DNA of 32,985 nucleotides from Eubacteriales Family XIII. Incertae Sedis bacterium (GTDB lineage Bacteria > Bacillota > Clostridia > Peptostreptococcales > Anaerovoracaceae): the NCBI GenBank assembly GCA_031272485.1, contig JAISTV010000005.1, positions 1 to 32,985 of the forward strand. The letters are read 5' to 3'. The position numbers and the translations under genes are program-made. The stretch's first letter is position 1. Each line of letters starts with the position of its first letter. The notes beneath the pieces are model-generated. The model was not told where the DNA came from. It was given only the letters and a program-made list of their open reading frames with translations, and did not search any database. This document shows, one piece after another, positions 1 to 12,000 of the stretch.

Positions 1-3000
1 TATAATAACGGCGTGTTCCAGTCCTTCAACGGCGACAATCTGATTTTCGGCAACCTGCCAAATCTCCTGAGCATCGGCAGCATGGCATTTAACAACTACC
101 AAGGAGTCGGGAACACACTGGATCTCAGCGGACTGACAGCGTTGCAACAATTTACCGACAGCGGCATTGCCGGCAACAATGTCTATAATTGCGGCGTATT
201 CTACAGTTTCATCGGAACAGATCTGAAACTGCCCGCTTCATCCGCGCTTACTTATATAGGCAGCTATGCCTTTGGTATGTACAACGGCGCCGCGCCCGAT
301 TTCAGCGTGACCCCGAACCTCGATACCATCGGGTGGCGGGCTTTCTACAACTTCAACCAGCCGGGTCTGGATTTTACCGGACTTGCCAATCTCACGACAA
401 TCGGTGCGGGCGCTTTCTACAAGTACAACGGAGGGCCGCTTGATTTTTCGCCGCTGGTGAGCTTAGTGACGATCGATACGGACGGCCGTGGGGACGGCGC
501 GGCGTTCGGGGCATACAACCAGCCGACGCCGCTCGATCTGAGCGTTTTGACAAACCTGAAAACCATAGGGTCGTATGCTTTCCTCAAGTACAACGGTCCT
601 TTTCTTGACCTGACAAATCTGGAGAACCTCACATCCATCGGATCTTCCGCGTTTGCGAGTTACCAAGGTGTGGGACAGGTCCTCGATCTGTCAGACAGCG
701 TGAATCTGCAGATCATAAGTGGCGGCGGTTCGACGGTTCCTACCTCGCAGGCTTCGGGGGCATTCTACAACTTCAAAGGCGATCAACTGATCCTTGGCGA
801 TTTGCCGTCGCTGACGGAGATCGGCGGGAACACATTCCGCTCGTTCCCGCACAGCGTAGATTTGACAGGGCTCGCGGGCCTGACCACCATAGGCGGCTAT
901 GCGTTCTATTCCGCGCCCGCTTCCCCCTACCTCGACCTGACGGAGAACGGCAGATTGCAAACGATCGGAATGTGCGCATGGAACCTGCCCGACGACTCCA
1001 TCGTGTTTCTGCCGGACAGCGTCACAAGCCTGGACGGGCAGGCGTTTGCCCCCGGACCTGTTACCAGCGATTTGACCTATGACTATTGGATATACACCGA
1101 GACGGACGCGACCACGCTTTCGGACAACCTGGGGACGTATACGAATGGATATGCCTCTACGGATGCCAGATACAGGGTTTACAATGTCAACAACCGGATC
1201 AACAAATACGGCGTGACCATCACCTGCGTGGAGCAGGGCACGGGCAAGGTGCTGAAGACCGTGACCGACCACGTAAGCATCACCAGTGGCACGTATCCAG
1301 GCGGCACGGCGGACGTTTCCGCCCCCTTTGTGGCCGGCTACAAGCTTGTGGCTACCGAGACGGATCCCAAGAGTGTCGTGATAGACAGCTACCTGGATAA
1401 CCATGTCACGTTTACCTACGTGCAGGAGACTGCCGGCAATCCGTCGGGCATGCAGCTCTACATCGACAACCAGAACGTGACGGCCGGCCCCGGCGGCACC
1501 GGCGGCACGAAGAGCTATCAGATCGGGTCCAACATGATCCTGTGGACGGGCGTGCGGCTCTCCGGCGGCGCGACCATCCAGGCGGGCAGCAAGCTCTACA
1601 TCCCCATCAGCGACTACATCCAGAATGTCGCGGTGGTAAAGAACACCTATATCGCAAGCTGGACCGTGGAGGGTGGCTATATCGTTATAATCACCAATAC
1701 GATTACTGCGCAGACGGACATCCAGGTATCGTTCCAGTACAAGCCTTATGTGACGCCCTGGGGGCACACGGAGACTTTCCCGGTCTACCTCTACGCGCCG
1801 GATGGCAGCTTCCTGATGCGCGGGATGGTTATGAAGGCCGGCGATGAGGATGTGGCCACCTTGACCGGCACCATGAGCGGTCAGCCAGGCATGTACAAAT
1901 ATTACAACGGTGAGTACCGCGACAACTACCGGGACGTGGCGGCAGGCCGGGTGCTGGAAGGCGAGCAAGCCTACATGCCCGGCAGCGAGAAAGACGTTGT
2001 CTTCACATACAGCATACACGGCGAATACGGCCGCAACATAGACCGCTATGTGGTAACCGACACCATCCCGACGTATACGGACGCGGACGGAGCACTGCGT
2101 TATGCGCAGTTCCTTGCAGGGAGTAACCCCGGCTGGACGGTAATCGAATGGGACACCGACGGCGACCCGGCCACGACGGGCGACACCGTGAGCACAGACC
2201 CGACCGGCACGTATCCGGATGCCGTGCCGACTAAGCTCGAATACAGCAGGAGTTACTCCGAGCCTGTCCATGCGCTGTCCGCTTCGCAGCTGCCTACACT
2301 CAAGCTGCGCTTCCCGGAGGCGCACGTCTCGCAGAGCGTTACGAACAGCGCGAGCGTTACGAGTTACGTGAACGCCCGCGAGACGCAGAGCCCGCAGGTA
2401 GACCCGGAGAGCTTTACGGCAAGCGATTCGGTGAGCCTCACGCTGACCGGCACCTCCACGCGCGGCATGTACGTCAAGTCCTCCGCCGGGCCGCACAACG
2501 ACGGCTCCGGCTATATGTATTTCTACGATGATCCGGTGGAGAAGGCGGCGGTCTTCAGTTGGGGGCTTACGCTGAACAACACCCTCGAGCAGCCCGTCAC
2601 AAACCTCCGCTACACCGACCACGGTCTGGATGCCCGCATGTACTACTACGGCGTGGCCAATCCGTTGGCAGGCAGCTACGACGCGCAGGTAATCGCCTAT
2701 GATGCCGGCGGCAATGTGCTGCTAGACGAGAGCTTTTCCGATGCGCAGTTTGTTTTCCCGCAGGACCTCGGCGCGCTCACGGGCGCCGCGCCGGGAGACC
2801 CCGCATACGGTGCTACGCCCGGCGCTATCGCGAGCGTGGAGATTCGCATCCTCGGCGACTATTCGCTCGCGGCCGGTAAGAACAATAGCGTAAAAGTGCT
2901 GACCAAGCTGCGCGACCCCTCGCTCAGCTACGAGAGCGAGGCCGCCAAGGCCGGCACTGAGTACGACACCGTAGCCGAGGCCGTGACCTTCCGCAACGAC

Positions 3001-6000
3001 AGCACCTGCGTCTTTACCTACGCGGACGAAAACGGCACGCGGGATATGACCGTCAAGGGCGGCAACGTCACGCACATCAAAGACCCGAACAACCGCCTGG
3101 GCATAGGCAAGACTGCGACCATGGTCGGCTCTACCTTCTCCAACCAGCCCTTTACCGGCGGCGAGGAGCTGGACTACACGCTTACGCTCTCCGGCGAGCG
3201 AACCGTTGGCGCCTATCCGGAGGACTTTATCGCGGTGGACCTGCTGCCGAAAGAAGTGGAGTTCGTCTCCTTTACGCCTTCCGAGATGCTCGAAAACAGC
3301 ATAGACTATTCCTATCAGGTGGTGGGCAACTACCAGGGAACGGGGCAGACGGCGGTTATCATTCGCGCGGACATCCTGCGCATAGGCAGCGTAAGCGGCA
3401 ACTTCAGCGATGTGGAACTGGGCACCATCCGGGCGAAGTTCGGCTACGTGGTTTACGACCAGGAATACGGCCGGTTTACGAACGAAGTGTATATGGCGTG
3501 CAACGAGGAGACCGCCGCAGAGTTTACCCTCACCGGTACCGTGGCGGATCCCTTTACCGAAGCGCCCCTGCACGGCGGGGCGGCTGTGGCCCACGGCAGC
3601 GTGACGAACGAGGCGCTCATTGCCAAGACGTTTGAGCTGTGGAAACAGGTACGGGTGGTAGATACAGACGGGTCGTTTTCCTCCATAGGAACGGCAAGCA
3701 AGGCAAGCGAAGAAGGCCGGCCGGTCACGCTGGAATACAAGCTGAACATATTCAACAACACCGAGGTTACCCACACCGACCTGGTGCTGTATGACATTTT
3801 CCCCTACGTGGGGGACAAGCTCTGGGACCAGACGCTCACGGTTCCGCCGCGGGATAAGAGCCGGGGTTCCGCGTTCCAGAACGTGCTCTCTTATCTGCCT
3901 GACCCGGGGGAGGGCTGGGAGCTTTATATAACCACAGACACGGCGGCGGTCAACACCCGCGTTTATGCAACCAATGATGCCAATTGGACGCTGGTCACCG
4001 ACCTGGACAGCCTCAACGCCGACCCGAATGCGCTGGCGGCGGTGCGCGGAATTAAACTGGTGGCTACCACCGCCGAGCTGGAGAAGCAGGAAGGCTATGA
4101 ATACACCTATCAGGTGCACAGCCCCATAGACCGCGACGGCACGCTCATAGGGACGAGGGCGTACAATTCCTTCGGCGAGAGCGACTCGCAGAACGTAACC
4201 GCGCTCGAGAGCAACGTGTGCTATAACGAGATTCTGCCGCCGAGCGGCTCCATCATAGTTAAGAAGGTGAACGAGACCGGCGAGGGGCTGGCGGGCGCGG
4301 AGCTGGAGCTGGTGAACCTGGCGACCGGTAAGCGCGTGGGCGGCATAAAGATTTCCGCGTCGGATAACTCCGAGACCTTTGGCGAGGATGAGTCCGGCAT
4401 AGTGATGTGGACGGATGTGCCCATAGGAAACTACGCGGTTCGCGAGGTCGCGGCGCCGGACGGCTACCAGAAGACCGTTGCGGAAGTTACCGTGCGTCTG
4501 GAAGACCTGATAGCCATGGGTGACGGATACGTCTACGACGTGTCGGAGACCGAGCCTTTAGTCAATACGCCCCTGCCGCCGGACCCGGTGCGCGCGAGCG
4601 TGACCGTGCGGAAGGTAGATGTGAACAGCGCGCCGCTGGCAAACGCCGTCTTTGAGATAGTCGGCATAGACGACGGCACGGATCCGGATTATCCCGACAA
4701 CACCGACGTTTATTACCGCCGCTATACGAACAAGAGCGGCCTGGCCTCCTTTACCGAACTGCCGCTCGGGCATTACCGGGTGACGGAGGTTTCTCCGCCG
4801 GGGCACCTGTCCAACACGTGGACGGGCGAGAGCTTTGCGCTTACGAGCGACGGACAGAATCTGCAGATAGGACCCGTGGACAACGCCAAGGCGGAGTTCA
4901 CGCTGGTCAAGATAGGCATTTACGATGCGGGGTATATGGCGCGGCCGAATATAGAGCTGGATGCCACGATGGGCAAACGCTTGGAGGGCGTGCCGTTTAC
5001 GCTTTACAAGGCCGCGGAATATGACGCGTATCTGGCGGCGGAAGCCGCCTCGCCCGGGAGCGGCACGCTGCCGGCGGCCGTAGCCGCCGGGGTGACCAAT
5101 GCCCAGGGGGAAATCGCTTTTACCGGCCTGGACCCGGATGCGCACTACACGCTTGTGGAAGACGTAAGCGATCCGGATGTCACGGGCCCCGACCCGCTAA
5201 ACCCGCTCTTTACCGGGCGCGGCGCCGGGGATGATAAGAACCGCTACGATGTCTTTATAGACGCCGCGGGCGTCATTTCGCTCGACGGGCAGCCGATTAA
5301 CACGAAGAACCTGATAATCGGAAACAACGGGCAGTCGACGGTGTTTCGGGCGGCGCTTACCAAGGTAGACCAGAGCGGCAACCCGGTGGGCGGCGTGACC
5401 TTCCGGATAGCCACGACCAATTCCGTGACGGGCACGGGCGCCGACTTTATAACCGGAAACGGCAACGGCGTGCTGGATGCCGGTGAGACCACGGACACGC
5501 TGGGCTACGCCGAGATAACGGAGGCGACGCTTTCTTCCATGGCCAATTCTGCGGCGCTGCTTGCGGCCTATAACGCCGGCTCGCCGTTGTACATCATAGA
5601 AAAGTCCGTGCCTTCGGGATATATGATTCCCGCCGGACAGACGGCCTGGACGGTCTATAAGGACAGCGGCTATCAGGCGCGTACGTTTAAGAACTGGGAT
5701 ACCGGTCTGGATATCTACAAATACACCGTGCTCGCGGCGACCACCGAGGCTACGCTGGCTTATCTGGGCGTTTCGCAGTCCCTTACCGGGGACGCGCGCG
5801 AGGAAGCCATTGCCGGTAAGCTGGCGGCCAACCCCACGCTCAGCGTGGTGACCATAGGCGGAGAGCGCGTGCTGCGCAAAGCGCTGTCGGGCGCCACGTA
5901 CCGTGTGGCGCAAACGTCGCCCAATCCGGGGACGCTTACGGCGGCCAACCAGTACGACCCCGCGACCGGCAACGGCGTCTGGTTTGAGGCGACCACCGAT

Positions 6001-9000
6001 GCGACAGGGCACATCCTCGCGCCGGATGGTTTCAAGTTTATCTCCACCGCCACCTATACCGTAACCGAGATCAAGGCGCCTAAGGGCTACAAGCTCGACG
6101 CGACGCCGCAGACCTTCGTGCCCGATAACTACAAGAGCCTGAGCGGGTTTGACGGCACCATCCGCTTCAACCTGGCCAACGAGCCGGAACTGGGGCAGAT
6201 CCGGCTGACCAAGCTCACAGAGCAGGGCGGCAAGGTGATGGAGGGCGTGACCTTCTCGATTTCGGGCACTGTGACCAAGCTGATTTCCGACCCGGACGAT
6301 TCCATGGCGGAGGTGCCGGCGCGCGAGAGCGGCGATGAGATTTACGGGACGGCCATCGAGGAGATTTCGCAGCGCGTGACGGACCGCAACGGCAACGTGG
6401 TCTTTAACGAGCTGCCATACGGCACGTACTACATAACGGAAGTGGCCACCATAGACGGCTATAAGCTCAACAGTGAAACCTACACCTGCGTAGTGGGACC
6501 GGATTCGCAGACGGTGTTTCTGATTGTATATAACGCGGAGAACGAGAAGTACTCGTCTCTGCGCGTGACCAAGACGGATGATGAGGGAAAGAAGCTCGCC
6601 GGTGTGCGCTTCTATCTGGAGCTGCAGGTAGAGGCGGACCGCGACGGCCTGCCGGACACCGACGACGACGACGGCTGGATAGCCTATACGGTGCAGGATA
6701 ACTGGGGGGTGGCTTCCGCGGCGTTCCCGCGTCAGACCGACCCGAACGGCGTGGTGACGTTCGGCAAGCTGCCCGGCGGCACCTACCGGCTTATCGAGGC
6801 TACGCAGAATCCCATGTACCGCTCGCCGCTGTGGGTGGACGGCGAAGACCGCCATCCGCTTTCCGACTTCACCTTTACCGTGACCCCCGCCTTTACGCAG
6901 GAGTTTACGGTGCAGGTGGAAAACCCCATTGTGGATACGCCCATGATTACCAACGAGGTGCGGGACACGGACGGAAACGGCGTGCAGAGCTGGACCGACC
7001 ACACGGCCCAGCAGCAGAGCTGGATTATGCCTTCTCCGCTGAATACCATAGAATGGTTTGACTATATCAACTTCGGCTATCGCACCAACGCGTGGCAGGA
7101 GGCGGTGCTCACGGACAATCTGAGCGATTTGCTCAAGCCCGTCCAGCCGTCGGACGTGGAGGTAACCGATGAGGTGGGCACGGTGCTTACCCTCGGCGTG
7201 GATTACACGGTGAGCATAGATACGGTAACCTCGCCCGGCGTGCCGCCGGCCATAGGCAGCAGCCCCGGCCGGGACGATCCGTGGCAGACGGCATACAATA
7301 CCGTGACCGTGACCTTCCTGCCCAAGCAGGACACCGCGGCGGCGCTGGACGGCGGCAACGAGTACGCCTGGCTGGAGGGCCGCAAGTTCACCGTGACCAT
7401 AAGCACCACCATAGCGGACGAGTACGTGGACTCGGTCAACTATCCGGGCACGGCATTCGGCGAAATCTACGATGAGATGTCCACCTGGGGCGACGCACAC
7501 CACGCGTGGCATATCAAGCACACGCCGCAGATAAGCTATGCGGCCGCGGGCGTTGTGCACCCGGACGATACGGGCACCGCCACCGGCTGGGAAGTGGAGG
7601 CTTTCCCGCCCGATGTCCCGGCGGTTTCCGACCTGGTGGAAGGGCGCGAAAAATACTATCTTAAGGATAATGCCGCGCCGTTCGAGTGGACGGACGAGGT
7701 GATATTCGGCTCGCAGTCCATGAGCTATTCGCGCGCTACGCTCGAGGACATTCTGGACGGCCGCCTGGATGTGCAAGGCGCACTGACGCGCGCGGACTGG
7801 GGCACTGCCGGCAGCGGCCCGTATGTGGCCAGGGCCGACGGCACGCCGCTTACCTATGGCGTGGATTACTACCTCGACATAACCGTGGACCCGGTGAGCA
7901 GCGAGACAGCCATCAAGGCGGTCTTCCTGCCGCACGACGGCAACGCCTACACGGACACGGTTACGAGCACTACTTATCCTGCGCGCAGCGATGAACGGAA
8001 TACCAACACCGGCTCGCCCGATTATGATCCGCTGGGCTATGGCTGGCTTTCGGATATGGGCTCTCTGGTGCTGCATGCGACTACCACGATTAAGCCAATG
8101 TATGCCGACCCGGATAACGCCGCTTACGACGGCGGCGCCGGGCTGGCAGGTATGATAAGCGAGGGCATTCCGAACTATTCGGTGTTCCTGTTTAAGGATG
8201 CGCCTTCTCCGGCAGCCGAAGATGACCCGTGGCTGCCCGAGGATCAGTGGGTAGACAGCAACAACCCGCGCTGGTGGGCGCTCGGAAATACCGTCTATGC
8301 CTATCCCGCAGAGCCCCCGGGCATTACGGATAACTACGAGGGTAACGACCCGGATATCGACTACATAATCCCGGATGCCGACTCTGTGTTCTACAAGAAT
8401 ATAGACGTGCGTTTCGGAAACGGCGCCGGTTACTGGCAGAGCGCCATTGTGAACGAAGACATTCCCGCCGGACTGAATATCACCGGTCTGGAGTATATAA
8501 CCGTGACGGATATAACGGGCCTCACCGCCGGCGGCATAGCAGACGGGCAGGGCACGCAGATAGACAGCGCTTTCTATACGCTGTCCGAGGACGAGGATGA
8601 CGGGACCATGCATCTGTCCTTTAATTTCAGCGGCAGGCGCGGACTGGAATACCTGATCGGCAAGACTTACCGCATCTCGATTCCGCTGGTCATGAGTGAG
8701 GAGCTGCAGGCGGGCGCGGCCGCGCTGCTCCTGCCGGCGTCGCAGCGTACCCGGGAGCAGCAGGAAGCGGCGGACGCTTACCTTGCCGCGCAAACGGCGG
8801 GCTTCCCCAACAAGCCCACGCTTACCACACAGGAATACCCGGAGGATCCGCTTAACCCGGAAGAGACCACGCCTCCGCCCGAAAACTATGAGCCGCCAAG
8901 CGGTGAGATTTACGCTTACCCGTCGCAGCAGCCGTCTATAGCGGACCTGGTCAACAAGGAAAAGCTGCACTACATGACTACGGAGGGCGCTGTTCTGAAT

Positions 9001-12000
9001 TGGGAGGACCTTGTGGTAATCGGAGACGGCACGGGCAGCTGGTCGGTGGATACCGGCAGCTATCCCACGCTAACCGACCAGATAGACAGCCGCCTTATCA
9101 TTGCCGACGCGGACGACCCGGATCTGGACGGCATAGCGGGCATAGTGATTAAGCGCACGCCGCCCGGCAGTATCCCCGGCGGAAGCGACGACGTAACGCT
9201 CACGGAGGGCATTGACTACACGGTGACGGTGGATTCCCACAACTTCGTGACGGTGGTGTTCCTGCCCAAGGACGCCGCCGGCGTAGAAGAGGGCGGCCCG
9301 GGTTACGACGCGGATACCGCAAGCTTTGACTGGCTCCGGAGCTCGGTGGTGGTGATGACGGTTCAGACCACGATTCCGGCTAAGTACTACGATGAGGCCG
9401 ACCCGGCCTACGACGAGGATACGGCCGCGGCATTCCTGGATATGCGGACGGGCGGCATTCCCAACAAGCCGGTCTTCACTTGGAACGTGGACGACCACGG
9501 GGTGAACAAGCCGCACAGCATTGAGCCTGAGTATGTGTATGCCTATCCGCCGGAGCGCCCGGCGATTTACAAGGACTACGAGGGCAGGGACGCGTACTAC
9601 ATCCCGTCGGAAGACGCGGTCTTCTACACGAATATCTATGTGGACTTTGGCAACAGCATGGCCGGCTGGTCCACCGTGGACGGGGAAGGGCCGCGCATCG
9701 AGGATGTGATAGACGAGCGTCTGGAGGTAGACGACGGCTATACCGGCAACTGGTTCATAGACTTCTTCATCTGGCTGTACTCGCTGTTCACCGGCGTGGC
9801 GCCCGGGCCTACCGTGAGCGACGTGGTGGCCGGAAATGCCGAGGCCGTGTCCATACCGGAGGCGAGCGGGCTTTATACGATAGATGTGGACCCGGCGACA
9901 AACAAGTTTACCGTGCAGTTCTATGCGGATACTAACGCGGAGGCCGGACATGAGTATGACTACCTGCTTAACCAACGCATCCGGATCGGTGTGCCGCTGA
10001 AGCTTTCGGCGGACCTTCTTGCGGACGAGGACGCGCTGGCGGAGGCGGTAGTAGACGGGATAGAGAACACGGCATCTCTTATTATCACGCCCGCGCATGA
10101 CCCGCTGGATCCGCCGGTGCCCAATGATCCGATAGAGACGGAGCCGGTCTACGCGTACCCGCCGGACGCGCCGGAGCTTGGTCAGGATTATTCCACCTAT
10201 CCGCCATACAGCACGGATGTGACCGAGGTCTACGATCCGGAGCAGGAGTATTACATCCCCGGCACCTATGACCCCGATCCGGACGGCGACGGCACGCCGG
10301 ATGAGCCGGAAACAGGCGTTACGGACGGCTACCCGTTCTACAAGAATATACGCGTGCACTTCGGCAATACGGTGCGCGAGTGGGCCGGCGTGGCGGTTAC
10401 GGACGACCTTAACGACGCGTTCCTGGTGGGGGAAAGCGGGATATTAATTTATGACATTACCGGCGCGGCGCCCGGCACGCTGGCGCGTCCCGGCACGCTG
10501 GTAAGCGGGTATCAGTTGTCCCTGAGCACGGACGGCAGCAACTACCTGACGGTTACCTTCCCGCCGGATAGCACGGCGCAGCCCGGGCACGAGTACGATT
10601 ATCTGCTCAACAAGACCTACGAGATTTCCGTTCCGGTGCAGGTGCGGGCGGACGTGATAGCCGATACGGCGGCCTATGCGGCGCTCATGCGCACGGGCCT
10701 TCCCAATAACGCGGTGCTCAACACCTATCCGCCGGATGACGCTTCGACGCCGGCGGACGAGAGCCTCACGCCTTCCGGGCAGTACGGCGCGCCGGAGATT
10801 ATCGCCTATCCGCCGGATACGCCCGCTATAGATAACTTCTGGAACGATAAGAAGACCTACTTTATGGATTCCGCGGACGAGACGCTGGATAAGAGCATCC
10901 GCGTTTCCTTCGGAAACCACGTGCGGCAGTGGGAGCGCGTGGAGATTGTAGACGACTTTGACGACCGCCTGACGCTGGACATGGATGCGCTTACGGTTCT
11001 GGACGCGGACGGCGCCCAGGTGCCGGATTCGCGCTACATGGCTACGGTGACCACGGACGGCACGAACGTTGTGACGGTGGAGTTTCTGCCGGACGGCGCC
11101 GCGGCGGCGGGGCACGAATTTGACTATCTGTTCGAACAGACCTATACGCTGCACATACCGGCTAAGATATCCGACCCCGTCCTGGCGGACGCGGATGCGA
11201 TGCTGGATATGTCGGACAGCGGCATTGCCAACGGGGCGAGCCTTAAGATTACGCCTGCGGACCCGGTTGAACCGGTGACCACCATAACGCCGGATGAGCC
11301 GCCGCTGGCTTATCCGCCGGATGCGCCGGGCATATTCAACGACATCTACCAGCATCCTTCGCCCTCTTACACGGTGGACGACTACGAGGAGAGATCCGTC
11401 AAGCACCGCCTGCCATCCGCCGACGATGAGTTTGTGCACAACGACTTTATAGACTTCGGCAAGACGCCGGGCGGCTGGGACCACGCGGACATAATAAACG
11501 ACATGGATGACCGCCTGAATATAGAGGCCGTGGATGTTTACGACGAAAACGGAAACCTGCTGACGGATGGTACGCACTACGAGCTGGAGTACGACGCGAG
11601 CACGAACACCGTGACGGTAAAGCTGGTCGCCAAGGATTCGGACGGGAATCCGGATACGCCGGACGACTTCAGCTACCTGAAGGACAAGCAGTACAAGGTG
11701 GAGATAACCACGACCATCAAGGACGAGTACCTGGACGCGGACGGCAACGCGCCGCGCAGCATGATTCGCGAGGGCCTGCCCATGACGCCGGTTCTGGGCT
11801 ACGGCAAGTCCGACAGTCCGCAGTATAAGGAGGGCGTGGAGGTGCGCGCCTACCCGCCGGGTGGACCTTTGGTCACGGACGATGTGGAGGGGAATCTCTC
11901 GTACATCATTCCGGATATGGGCAACAGGTTTGCGTGGAACGACCACTTTGATATGGGCAGTGACGTGGCCTTCTGGTATGACGTTACCCTATATTCGCCA

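Noticed and set aside
5197-8970. 1,257-codon open frame on the minus strand opposite the adhesin
   Set aside because: Its product is Arg/His/Val-rich with no domain, it lies fully antisense to a convincing coding frame, and such stop-free antisense frames are expected from the GC-rich codon use. The same applies to 691-2622, 2722-4119, 9070-10359 and 10444-11946.
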